This document shows, piece after piece, positions 46,165 through 54,120 of a stretch of 55,086 nt of DNA. Both the position numbers and the translations under genes were made by a program. The DNA lies in the IMG/VR virus record IMGVR_UViG_3300046533_000764, positions 1 to 55,086 of that record, one strand, 5' to 3'. Below the pieces are notes generated by a model, which did no database searches, was not told the origin of the DNA, and saw only the letters and a list, made by a program, of their open reading frames with translations. Within the stretch, counting starts at the first letter, position 1; each line of letters starts with the position of its first letter. The DNA is from a virus.

Positions 46165-47673
46165 TCAATCCTCGACCGGGAGAACAAATCCAGGCGTGGG
46201 GGTGTACTCGCCGCATTGGGCGTTGTAAGCCAGCAAGCTCTGGTAATCGGTGATACTGGTCGGGCCCGTAGGCGCCGTGTTGGTCCGAGGCACGCGAACG
46301 TACGGTTGCGGCTCGCCCAGCGCGAAGATTATACGCTCGATCTCAGGGTAGATGGTTTTCTCAGCCAAGTCGTACTCGCCGAGCCAGTAGCCCTTGTTCT
46401 TCTTATCGTTGTTGAACTGGCACAGGACACCCGTGTTAGGGTCAACCGCGTTGAAAAAGTCGGGGGACTTCCAAGTCCATTGGCCCATGAACGAGCGGGC
46501 CAGACCGAACTTCATGTCATCATTGACCGAGGTAACGTCCCCACAGTAAACGATACGGGCATCCCGGTTGTAACAGTGGTACATCCGGATGGGGGCGTTC
46601 TTCCAGGCAGTGGAGTAAACGGGCTTGAGGCCGAACGTAGCCGCCACGTTTTCAAACGGCCAAATCTGCTGGACCCAAACCGAGCCCGTAAGGGCCGCGC
46701 CCGAAAGGTCTTTGCCGTCCATGTCGCCGCGGAACCGGAAGCGCATCTGTGCCTTGTCCTCTTTGAACAGCCAGTCACCGCACCCCTGGGTAACGCCGTA
46801 GCTGTAGAAGGCGCCGCCTTTGGCGAAGTCAGCCGCCGAGTACATCTGCGTAAGGGCTGGGTTGGCAACCAAGAGCCGGCGCCGCGTGGTGGCATCCACA
46901 GTGATCGAGAATTTTCCGTCCACCAACCAATCCTTGTCGTGGTAGCCATTGGCCGCCAAGTCCTCCTGAATGTTGTTCAGGTATTCCATGGAGAGCTGGC
47001 CCAGGGCATTGGACAGCAGCGTGGTTGTGCCAAAGCCAAGCGCCGAAAGGGCGCCGTTGGCGTTGAGATTGATGAACAGGGAATTCTGGGTGATGCCCGC
47101 GCCGCCCGTGACGTTGACCGCGAACATGTTGTCCGCAATGTCGATCGAAACTGGGTTGCCCTGGCTGTCCTGCAGACCGGCCAAGAACAAACCGGCGCCC
47201 TGGGCTTGGGTGCCCGCCTTGCGGAGGGTGAGCAGGCGAAGGAAGTCGGAGCAGATATTTTCGGGCAGCTCTTTGTAGCCCTCAGCGATCGCGGCCATCT
47301 TGGCGATGCCTTCCTCGATCGTGTCGAGCTGGTCCAAACAGAAAACCGGCGTCTGATATTCCCGGCGATAGCGGTCGTAGCGAAGCTGGTCAACACCATG
47401 CCCGACGTACTGGCGCGGGGTGTCGCAGGGAGTGCCCACGCACGGATCGGCCGTGAACTGTGTCCACAGGCCCGGGTCATTTGGCCGCGTGACATAGACG
47501 CGCTCGTGCAGGTGAGTGGTGCCGGTGAAGGTGGGCCATGTCTCAGTGCGATACATGCCCGTGTAAATATAGGACATTGGCTTGCGGTCTTTGGAGATCC
47601 GCTTGTCCCAATCGTAGGGACGGCGCCCGAGGAAATCATTGAACTGCTGGCATTGAGCCGTTGTGAGAGGCAT
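46165..47673 (-). CDS. probable major capsid protein
   Basis: A 502-aa protein. It starts MPLTTAQCQQFNDFLGRRPY and shows the long mixed alpha/beta run expected of HK97-fold capsid proteins, with a helical segment (LDQLDTIEEGIAKMAAIAEG), an extended loop region, a nucleic-acid-like spine (FSITVDATTRRRLLVANPAL) and a beta-rich end. No motif is diagnostic. Size, its position first in an operon with fibre and decoration-like genes, and the following strong hairpin support the call. There is no clear ribosome-binding site. Confidence 0.62.
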   Translation of the reverse strand: MPLTTAQCQQFNDFLGRRPYDWDKRISKDRKPMSYIYTGMYRTETWPTFTGTTHLHERVYVTRPNDPGLWTQFTADPCVGTPCDTPRQYVGHGVDQLRYDRYRREYQTPVFCLDQLDTIEEGIAKMAAIAEGYKELPENICSDFLRLLTLRKAGTQAQGAGLFLAGLQDSQGNPVSIDIADNMFAVNVTGGAGITQNSLFINLNANGALSALGFGTTTLLSNALGQLSMEYLNNIQEDLAANGYHDKDWLVDGKFSITVDATTRRRLLVANPALTQMYSAADFAKGGAFYSYGVTQGCGDWLFKEDKAQMRFRFRGDMDGKDLSGAALTGSVWVQQIWPFENVAATFGLKPVYSTAWKNAPIRMYHCYNRDARIVYCGDVTSVNDDMKFGLARSFMGQWTWKSPDFFNAVDPNTGVLCQFNNDKKNKGYWLGEYDLAEKTIYPEIERIIFALGEPQPYVRVPRTNTAPTGPTSITDYQSLLAYNAQCGEYTPTPGFVLPVED

Positions 47674-47919
47674 AGGACGTTCTATTTTTGCGCGGTAAAG
47701 CGCGGTTTTTGGTGTTTCTGGGACTTCCGAGGAGGCGAAGCTCGGTGGTGCGCCGTGGAGCAGGCTTACGCTCTGGCTGTCAGTCGAGCAGCTTTACGGC
47801 TGATGGGCGGGTGAACCCTTTATGTCTCTACCCGTGGCGACACATACCCCCAAGGCCGTGCGAGCCCAATAAAAGAAAACACTTGAGTTGGTGGTTGGCT
47901 TGATCGCAAAGTGCCGGAG
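47674..47919. promoter_or_regulatory. divergent control region (capsid operon / glycan operon)
   Basis: A 246-bp gap between divergent operons. It must hold promoters for the leftward capsid block and the rightward block, but I see no clear -35/-10 pair. A short GC inverted repeat (GCGCGGTAAAGCGC, flanked by T-runs) lies at about 47691-47704, close to the capsid start. The HTH gene begins at its right end and may control both directions. Confidence 0.4.
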
Positions 47920-48237
47920 ATGCAATCCGCAAACGTGGACTTTGGTGCGTTTCTCCGAAAGTGGAGGAAAGCGCGAAAGCTCTACAAGAAGGAGGCAGCT
48001 AGCCTTTTGCGGGTCCCACTTCGCACTTACGAGAATTGGGAGTGGGGGTTATCACACCCCACAGAGATCGTCCGCGTAGCGATAGCCGATAGAATCGAAA
48101 AACTGACAATCCATGAGCTCAACAATGCCAAGTCTTACCCTCACCCGACGCGACTACTTCGCGATCCAGTTTGCACTGAAACTGATGCATGTAAAACAAG
48201 TGGCCCCGGGCAAAGTGGCCGTCCCCCGGAAGGGTGA
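47920..48237 (+). CDS. Cro/CI-type helix-turn-helix regulator
   Basis: A 105-aa protein with a HTH pattern at about residues 8-60 (FGAFLRKWRKARKLYKKEAA; LLRVPLRTYENWEWGLSHPT). Proteins of this group bind operators as dimers. The ATG at 47920 is used, with a GTG three codons earlier as an alternative; neither has a good ribosome-binding site. The last third (KSYPHPTRLLRDPVCTETD) overlaps the next gene in another frame and may be non-functional tail. Confidence 0.68.
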   Translation: MQSANVDFGAFLRKWRKARKLYKKEAASLLRVPLRTYENWEWGLSHPTEIVRVAIADRIEKLTIHELNNAKSYPHPTRLLRDPVCTETDACKTSGPGQSGRPPEG

Positions 48238-48385
48238 TTCCCCAACGATGCAGATCCAGTGTGAGTTTGGGATCGCAATCCGGATGGCTGATGACCTGTG
48301 CACAGCCCTGGACGTGCAGGCCGAACCGCAGTTAACCGTAGTTGAACCCCCCGCGTCTGAGCCGCCGACGACACCAGAAAATTGA
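48125..48385 (+). CDS. small phage protein with helical core (86 aa)
   Basis: An 86-aa protein (MPSLTLTRRDYFAIQFALKL; FGIAIRMADDLCTALDVQ) of a type often seen in phages, with an acidic Pro-rich tail. It overlaps the 3' end of the HTH gene by 113 bases in another frame. Function unknown. Confidence 0.55.
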   Translation: MPSLTLTRRDYFAIQFALKLMHVKQVAPGKVAVPRKGDSPTMQIQCEFGIAIRMADDLCTALDVQAEPQLTVVEPPASEPPTTPEN

Positions 48386-48407
48386 AAACCTTGATTGAAC
48401 GGTTTTT
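48385..48407 (+). terminator. weak hairpin before the glycan cluster
   Basis: AAAACC (48385-48390) pairs with GGTTTT (48401-48406) around a ten-base loop, ending in T residues. The A/T-rich stem makes it weak; it could be a partial terminator between the regulator genes and the glycosyltransferase cluster. Confidence 0.3.
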
Positions 48408-48449
48408 AGAGAAGTTGCCTGTCCGTGCTCAATAGGGAAACGTGGCGGC

Positions 48450-49760
48450 ATGTCTAAAAATACGTATATCCAACTCGGTAGAAATGGCGATTTGATGACA
48501 ATTCTGCCTTTACTCAAGGCCGATGCCGAAAAAGGAGAACGGTCAGCCCTCATGGTGGCCGAGGAGTATGCCGGGATCCTCGATGGAGTGTCCTATGTCG
48601 AGCCGGTGATTTACAAAGGACCGCACTACGAGATCGGCAAAGCCGTTGCCCAGTGCGAGGCTGAAGGACGTGATTGGGTGTGTACCCAGGTAAACGGACC
48701 GAAGGCGGCCGTGGCAGAGTTTGTTTACAAGCGGGCGGGCCAGGAAACCGCCAAGACAACCTCTTTCCAGAAAGAGCAATTCAAAGTAGCCGGCCGCATG
48801 AGCGAGTGGGATGAAGGCTACCCGCTTGCGTTCGACAAGCGGGACTTTAACCGAGAGGAGGCGCTCTATAATGCCAACATGCAGCCGGGGAAGAAATACG
48901 TCCTGGCCGCCTTGGACGGGCACTCCTCGCCCTTCCCTTACAAGGCCCTGGCGCTGGAGTTGCTCAAACACTGCGGTTACCCCGTGATCAATCTGAGTGG
49001 TATTCATGCCGATCGCCTTTATGACCTTCTGGGGTTGTACGAGCGGGCGCTGTGTTTGGTCGCCGTGGACTCCGCGCCTTTGCAACTGGCCAGGGCCTGC
49101 CCAACCCTGCCAGTGCTGGCCCTGGCCAATGACTCACCTTTGCTGTGGAACGGTTCGAGCTGGCGGCCCAACCATCACTGGTACTGCCGCTATAAGGATT
49201 TCCCGTTACGAGCGGTTGAAATGGTGGAGGCCATTCGGGATACAGCCCGTTTCCGGATCCGGACCTGGGAAGGCCACAGAGTAATTCACTTCTGGAATGC
49301 GTACGACGGGGCCAAGTGCGAGCGGCCGGCTGAGTGGTGGCAACCATTACCAATCACGGTCGGGGCGTGCGGCCGGGATAGTGCCATGATGCTCAAGGAT
49401 CCGCGGCGCCTGCCATTCCTGCGCGACACGCTGAGGATGGCCATACAGAAGGCGGCCGAAAAGGACTGGATCTGTTTAACCAGACCAAGCACCCGCTTTC
49501 TGCCAGGGGCTACCGAGCTGCTTACCACCAAAGAGGCGGCTTACGCCTACCGCATCAAGGAGAACGGCGAAGAGCGGGTCTTTATGCCGGTCGGGGATTG
49601 CTTCTGGGGCAAGAGAGAATTTTGGCAAAAAATCCTCCCTGAAATCCCTGACTTAGTACTGGGGTCGGATTTTTTCTGGTCGCACACGCTCGCTGCGTTA
49701 TTTAGAATGAAAGGTGCCGAGGACTTTACTGGCAGCGTTTACACCCTCACAGACAAATGA
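48450..49760 (+). CDS. GT9-like glycosyltransferase
   Basis: A 436-aa protein. The N terminus (YIQLGRNGDLMTILPLLKAD) and the segment about 178-220 (LSGIHADRLYDLLGLYERAL; CLVAVDSAPLQLARACPTLP) match the pattern of family 9 transferases (heptosyltransferase-like, GT-B fold), where the latter part binds the sugar nucleotide. Residues beyond about 270 form an additional region not seen in standard GT9 enzymes. It starts the five-gene glycan cluster and overlaps the next gene (ATGA). Acceptor unknown. Confidence 0.72.
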   Translation: MSKNTYIQLGRNGDLMTILPLLKADAEKGERSALMVAEEYAGILDGVSYVEPVIYKGPHYEIGKAVAQCEAEGRDWVCTQVNGPKAAVAEFVYKRAGQETAKTTSFQKEQFKVAGRMSEWDEGYPLAFDKRDFNREEALYNANMQPGKKYVLAALDGHSSPFPYKALALELLKHCGYPVINLSGIHADRLYDLLGLYERALCLVAVDSAPLQLARACPTLPVLALANDSPLLWNGSSWRPNHHWYCRYKDFPLRAVEMVEAIRDTARFRIRTWEGHRVIHFWNAYDGAKCERPAEWWQPLPITVGACGRDSAMMLKDPRRLPFLRDTLRMAIQKAAEKDWICLTRPSTRFLPGATELLTTKEAAYAYRIKENGEERVFMPVGDCFWGKREFWQKILPEIPDLVLGSDFFWSHTLAALFRMKGAEDFTGSVYTLTDK

Positions 49761-50731
49761 GCCACGAGACTAAGGAAGCGGCGCCACCCAGGATCCGCCA
49801 CAATAGCGAGCTGGCCGCGTGGTTCATGCTCCAGCACAAGGTCACGGGGCGTTATCCCCGAGTTATTGACCAGCTCCCAGCACTGGCTCTGGAACACAAG
49901 AAGCTGTTCGACGGAGGCTATAATCCGGGCATGGCTGAGTTTGAAGGCAAAGTTTATCTCTCCTATAGGTGGCACGACGGCAACACGTTGCACAGTTCTT
50001 TGGCGATAGCCGAGACTGACTTGTCTGGTGTCATTCACCACAATCGCAAAATCGAGTTGGGCACTGGTGGTGAAGATCCGAAGCTTTTTATTCACAACGA
50101 CCAGCTTCACATTTCTTGGATCGAAAGCACCTTCCCGGCAGTGCCTTGGCGATCGTCTGTTCAGTATGGGCATTTCGAAGGAGAGTTGCTGAAAGGCATC
50201 ACGCGCCCGGAAGTGCCGGGAAACGATGCCACTACGATCCAAAAAAATCACGTGCCTTGGAGTCAGGACGGATCGCTATTTTGGATCTATCAAACCTCCC
50301 CGGTTCAACAGGTTTATCGGCTCGAAGGCAGCGCCGCCAGCCAACCACTTGAAACGCCTGGGCCGAAGTGGGCGTATGGCCAGCCCCGCGGAGGAATACC
50401 CCCGTTACCGTTCGAAGGACACTTGCTTCGCTTCTTCCATAGCGGGCTCGACAATGAATTCGGGGCCAATCGGAGGCGATACTTCCTCGGTGCCTATCTC
50501 ATGAGGGCACAGCCACCTTTTGAAGTTCTGGCGACAAGCAGCCGTCCAATTTGCTACGGGAGCGAGACCGATGCCATAAAAGTGAGAGAACGCCCCACGC
50601 ATTGGAAACCCAACGTCGTTTTCCCTGGCGGCGCCGTTGCCGTGGACGGCGGTTGGCTTGTGTCGGTCGGCGTCAATGATAGCGCGTGCGAGATCCTCAA
50701 GATCACCGCAAAGGACCTGCACCTAACATGA
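49757..50731 (+). CDS. GH130-like five-bladed beta-propeller protein
   Basis: A 324-aa protein with repeated blade-like segments: YNPGMAEFEGKVYLSYRWHD, GGEDPKLFIHNDQLHISWIE, NHVPWSQDGSLFWIYQT, LRFFHSGLDNEFGANRRRYF, PNVVFPGGAVAVDGGWLVSV. This is the pattern of glycoside phosphorylase/hydrolase family 130 relatives, which act on mannose-containing sugars. The catalytic Asp of that family cannot be placed with certainty. Overlaps on both sides (ATGA) bind it to the transferases. Confidence 0.65.
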   Translation: MSHETKEAAPPRIRHNSELAAWFMLQHKVTGRYPRVIDQLPALALEHKKLFDGGYNPGMAEFEGKVYLSYRWHDGNTLHSSLAIAETDLSGVIHHNRKIELGTGGEDPKLFIHNDQLHISWIESTFPAVPWRSSVQYGHFEGELLKGITRPEVPGNDATTIQKNHVPWSQDGSLFWIYQTSPVQQVYRLEGSAASQPLETPGPKWAYGQPRGGIPPLPFEGHLLRFFHSGLDNEFGANRRRYFLGAYLMRAQPPFEVLATSSRPICYGSETDAIKVRERPTHWKPNVVFPGGAVAVDGGWLVSVGVNDSACEILKITAKDLHLT

Positions 50732-51330
50732 CTGATCTCTTTGAAACCATTCAGCAGGAGCAGCCGCGGATACCCGGTTGGTGCTCCAGGGATAAGTCGA
50801 TCACGTTGGCCAGCATCGTTGTCGCCTTGCGGCCGGCAATCAGTGTGGAGATCGGGATCTACGGCGGATCCAGCATCGTCCCGATCCTCCTGGCCCATAA
50901 GTGGATCGGCATGGGCGTGGTTTACGGGATCGAGCCCTGGTCCAAAGAGGAGGCAATGAAGGCCCAGACGACCCCGGCAGACGTGGAGTGGTGGGGAGTG
51001 CAGGACTACGATGGGCTGTATAACGGCTTCATGGATCTGATCCGCCGCCTGGGGGTTGCGGACATTCTCAGGTTACACCGGAACACCTCCCGCTTTGTCG
51101 ATCCGCCCCCGGGCATTGGCCTGCTGCACATTGACGGCGCCCATGACAATGTGGCCATTCAAGACGTCGTACGGTTCGCCCCCCAGGTGGTTATGGGTGG
51201 CATGGTGGTGATGGACGATCTTAACTGGGCGGGCGGGGCTGTTACCCGCGCCGCGCTTCGCTTGGAGCAATTGGGTTTCCGTTTCCTTTACCCGATCGGG
51301 ACCGGGGCGGTTTACCAAAAGTGTCGATGA
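50728..51330 (+). CDS. class I SAM-dependent methyltransferase
   Basis: A 200-aa protein of the methyltransferase 24 type: ISVEIGIYGGSSIVPILLAH (SAM site), LLHIDGAHDNVAIQDVV and VVMDDLNWAGGAV (later strands and metal-like acids). Members methylate sugar or small-molecule hydroxyls. The ATG overlaps the preceding stop, and its stop is overlapped by the endonuclease inserted behind it. Confidence 0.75.
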   Translation: MTDLFETIQQEQPRIPGWCSRDKSITLASIVVALRPAISVEIGIYGGSSIVPILLAHKWIGMGVVYGIEPWSKEEAMKAQTTPADVEWWGVQDYDGLYNGFMDLIRRLGVADILRLHRNTSRFVDPPPGIGLLHIDGAHDNVAIQDVVRFAPQVVMGGMVVMDDLNWAGGAVTRAALRLEQLGFRFLYPIGTGAVYQKCR

Positions 51331-51833
51331 AATGTAGATGGTGCAACCTTGACGGCGTGATGAAGCAGGGATCTGGCCACTACTGTTTGAAGCATGGCCG
51401 CTTCCTGCAAATGAGGATTAATGCAAAGTTCAAAGGCAAAACCGTTCCATCCTACGAGGAGTTAGAGGAATGCCTAAACCTGCTCATTGATTTTTTGTGT
51501 CCTCACTGCCATCGCCGAATGTGCTGGCGCCGCAGGGATGGCCAGAGCACGGTTTTAACTCTCCAACACGACAGGTCTGGAAAATTTAAGTTTCTCTGTT
51601 TCGGGTGCAATACTGCTCACCAGTTTGACCAAGGGGATGAGTTTTACAATCGCACCCCTGGGAGAAAGACTTGCCGAGACTGTGGGTTAGAATTGCCGCT
51701 CGATGCCTTTTGGAAAGATCGGCGGGTGAAAACAGGGGTTAAATCCTATTGCAAAAGGTGCGCCAACATTCGGATTTACGCTTGGCGTAGGACTGTTGCC
51801 TATCACGGAAAATCTGACTGGGTTGCTAATTGA
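51327..51833 (+). CDS. zinc-finger/HNH-like endonuclease inserted in the glycan cluster
   Basis: A 168-aa Cys-rich protein: MKCRWCNLDGVM, CPHCHRRMCWRRRDGQ, VLTLQHDRSGKFKFLCFGCN and CRDCGLELPLDAFWKD with CKRCANIR. The middle (LQHDRSG followed by CFGCNTAH) fits a degenerate HNH centre, and the C-terminal part is like the zinc region of phage Endo VII-type proteins. It is placed between a methyltransferase and a glycosyltransferase with overlaps on both sides (ATGA and TGATG), the same insertion habit as the other homing genes. Confidence 0.65.
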   Translation: MKCRWCNLDGVMKQGSGHYCLKHGRFLQMRINAKFKGKTVPSYEELEECLNLLIDFLCPHCHRRMCWRRRDGQSTVLTLQHDRSGKFKFLCFGCNTAHQFDQGDEFYNRTPGRKTCRDCGLELPLDAFWKDRRVKTGVKSYCKRCANIRIYAWRRTVAYHGKSDWVAN

Positions 51834-52741
51834 TGAAATTCTCTTTAACGCTGGTGTATATCACCGCACGGCACGAACCCCGAGTGGAGTGGTTTCTCGA
51901 TTCTCTCTATCGGCAACCCGGGGGACCAAGTTGTAAGGTGATCATTGTGGACCCGTTCAGGAAACCCGCCGAGAACGCAAGTGTAAGAGTGGTATCGCCG
52001 AAGCCGTGCGTTTGGCAAGGACCGCACCGTTTAACAAAGCAAGACTGGTGGGCGGCTTCAAATTCTCGCAACACCGGGATCTGTCTGTGCGAGACTGACT
52101 GGGTAGGTTTTTTGGACGATCGGAGCATCCTTCTTCCAACATGGCTTGAGGCTGTTCAGGTCGCCATGGAAGGTGAATATGCGGTGTGCGGCCCTTACGA
52201 GAAGGTACACGATCTCATTGTCGAAGACGGCTTGGCAAAAAGCTTCACAAAGACTGACGGACAGGACAGCCGGCTTGCCTACGTGGAGGAGCATTACGCC
52301 CACCATAAGCATTTGGGCAATCCCTATATGGCCCCAGGCGAGTGGACTTATGGTGCCTCGCTGGCATTGCCTTTAGAGTGGGCCTTGGTTATCAACGGCT
52401 TTGATGAAACCTGCGATGGACTTCGCTACGAAGATGTTTTTTTTGGGATGATGCTCGCCAACAACGGTTTTCCGATCCGTTATGATACACGGATGAAGAT
52501 CATCGAAGATCGAACACCGGGCTACACTGGTCCGGTGATGCAAGGGAAGGACAAGGGGACATCGCCCAATGACAAAAGCCATTGGCTTCTGAACAAGCTC
52601 AGGACCGAGCGCCGCGCTATACACCAGTGGGACATGCGGCAGGTGCGGGCGTGTGTCCTGGCCGGCAAAGGTTTCCCGGCGAGCTCATGGCCTAACAAAG
52701 ATCCCTACGATGGTCAACAACTCTCAGAAATGACCCCATGA
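51833..52741 (+). CDS. GT2-type glycosyltransferase 1
   Basis: A 302-aa GT-A fold protein (FSLTLVYITARHEPRVEWFL; NSRNTGICLCETDWVGFLDD with the metal-type DD; GASLALPLEWALVINGFDET; CDGLRYEDVFFGMMLANNGF). The ED of the last motif is the usual base/acceptor-loop position. The ATG overlaps the endonuclease stop (TGATG), and its stop overlaps the second GT2 gene. Confidence 0.75.
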   Translation: MKFSLTLVYITARHEPRVEWFLDSLYRQPGGPSCKVIIVDPFRKPAENASVRVVSPKPCVWQGPHRLTKQDWWAASNSRNTGICLCETDWVGFLDDRSILLPTWLEAVQVAMEGEYAVCGPYEKVHDLIVEDGLAKSFTKTDGQDSRLAYVEEHYAHHKHLGNPYMAPGEWTYGASLALPLEWALVINGFDETCDGLRYEDVFFGMMLANNGFPIRYDTRMKIIEDRTPGYTGPVMQGKDKGTSPNDKSHWLLNKLRTERRAIHQWDMRQVRACVLAGKGFPASSWPNKDPYDGQQLSEMTP

Positions 52742-53433
52742 ATTCAGACGTGATAATCCCGGTTTGTGCGCCTAACATGGGCACTTACCACCTTGCGATA
52801 ACAGCGATCAGGACATGCGCCGCCACCACTAAGGCGCGCATTCTGGTTATGGGCAACAACACCCCAGCGGAGAACTTGAGGGATGCTTTAAAGAGTACTT
52901 GTGAGCTGGTTGGCGCTACGTGGACCTACACGGAAGGGACTTTTTCGCAGAGCAAGTTTTGGAACCGTGGGGCGGATATGACCAAGGGTGATTACATCGC
53001 CTATTTCAATTCCGACGTGATTTTTTACCAAAACTGGTTTGAAAACTTGGTCGCGTGCTGGGAAAGCGATCCTCAATTCTGGACAGTGGCCCCGTACTCA
53101 TTGGACTTCAGAAACTACCCGTGCGTGAGTCACACCCCAGACCCTGTGCCAAGGATTGTCCAGACCCACAACCCTGCGGGAGGAGGGATCGTGTTCAGAC
53201 GTAAGGACAATTTCAGGTGGGATGAGCGATTCCCATTCTGGGAGATGGATGCAGATATTACCTATATGCTGGATCGGAGTGAGGGGAAGCTCAAAGGCGG
53301 GGTGTGCTACGCCTCCCGGGTGGATCACTTCTGCCGCGGCTGTGTGTCGCAGATTGACAGTGAAAAACATTTCGGCCCTGAGGCGGACTACGGGCTGGTG
53401 ACACAATCCCTTAAACGAAAATGGAACCTATGA
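52738..53433 (+). CDS. GT2-type glycosyltransferase 2
   Basis: A 231-aa GT-A fold protein (DVIIPVCAPNMGTYHLAITA; NRGADMTKGDYIAYFNSDVI with the DxD-like NSD; PAGGGIVFRRKDNFRWDERF; WEMDADITYMLDRS). It is shorter than gene 1 and not closely similar to it. Last gene of the glycan cluster, with ATGA overlaps before and after. Confidence 0.75.
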   Translation: MNSDVIIPVCAPNMGTYHLAITAIRTCAATTKARILVMGNNTPAENLRDALKSTCELVGATWTYTEGTFSQSKFWNRGADMTKGDYIAYFNSDVIFYQNWFENLVACWESDPQFWTVAPYSLDFRNYPCVSHTPDPVPRIVQTHNPAGGGIVFRRKDNFRWDERFPFWEMDADITYMLDRSEGKLKGGVCYASRVDHFCRGCVSQIDSEKHFGPEADYGLVTQSLKRKWNL

Positions 53434-53765
53434 CCTCGACCAAAGACCTATTCCAAAGCAAGAAACCGCTCCTCCAGTGGTGGATCCGCACCACCGACGA
53501 CCCGCAATTCGCTGAAGTGCTTTTACACGCCCGCTCAGAGTTCATTGAAAGCGGGCCAACCGAGGCTGAGCTCAAAGGGGCACGGCTTTACGAAATTATA
53601 TTAACCACCCTGGCCGAGGCGGGCCCATCAGACATGCCGATCCCCTCACCCGGCCTACTCCATCACCCAGACGAAATGCCGCCGCGGCCCAGTGCCCCGG
53701 AAGCGCCTCCAAAACCACAACCAAAACAGCAAAAGAGGAAAAATGAAGCCGCCACTCCTCATTAA
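53430..53765 (+). CDS. hypothetical protein with Pro/Lys tail (111 aa)
   Basis: A 111-aa protein with a helical core (MTSTKDLFQSKKPLLQWWIR; VLLHARSEFIESGPTEAELK; GARLYEIILTTLAEA) and a Pro/Gln/Lys-rich end. Resembles small phage proteins near head genes but is not recognised. ATGA overlap at the start. Confidence 0.58.
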   Translation: MTSTKDLFQSKKPLLQWWIRTTDDPQFAEVLLHARSEFIESGPTEAELKGARLYEIILTTLAEAGPSDMPIPSPGLLHHPDEMPPRPSAPEAPPKPQPKQQKRKNEAATPH

Positions 53766-54120
53766 CTCGGTATTGCCCTCCAAGATTTTCACGATCTATA
53801 GTGCCGAATGGAAAGAAATCACAGATTTCCCGGCCGATACGGCCGCCCAGGCCCTTGAAGGGGCGCAAAAGATGTACGGCGCTGTTTGCCGGTCAGCAGT
53901 CGTCAAAAACAAAATAACCCAAGATTATGCCAGAAACACTCCCAGCCCCCCCAGCAGCGCCAGCCGCGCCACCCGCGTCCGCTTCACCCCCGCCCACGGC
54001 AGCCCCGCCCCCTACACCAGCGCCGGCACCCGCCGTGCCCGCGGCCTCGCCGCCATCGGCGCCACCGTCAGCAGCACCCCCAGCGATCGGAACTTCCGGC
54101 ACCCAAGGCGCCGCGCCTGA
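53743..54120 (+). CDS. small protein, 3' half overlapping the next gene
   Basis: The first 60 residues look like a folded domain (MKPPLLINSVLPSKIFTIYS; AAQALEGAQKMYGAVCRSAV). The remaining 64 residues (Ser/Arg/Pro-rich) lie in DNA that in another frame codes the Pro/Ala start of the scaffold-like gene, and both frames are open. The ATG at 53743 is chosen over a start 17 codons upstream because of its position after an A-rich GAGG. Confidence 0.45.
   Translation: MKPPLLINSVLPSKIFTIYSAEWKEITDFPADTAAQALEGAQKMYGAVCRSAVVKNKITQDYARNTPSPPSSASRATRVRFTPAHGSPAPYTSAGTRRARGLAAIGATVSSTPSDRNFRHPRRRA

Noticed and set aside
46216-47814. A 532-codon open frame on the plus strand opposite the major capsid gene
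   Set aside because: It is a mirror of the capsid codon pattern (high GC at third positions), has no recognisable domain, and the capsid frame is far better supported.
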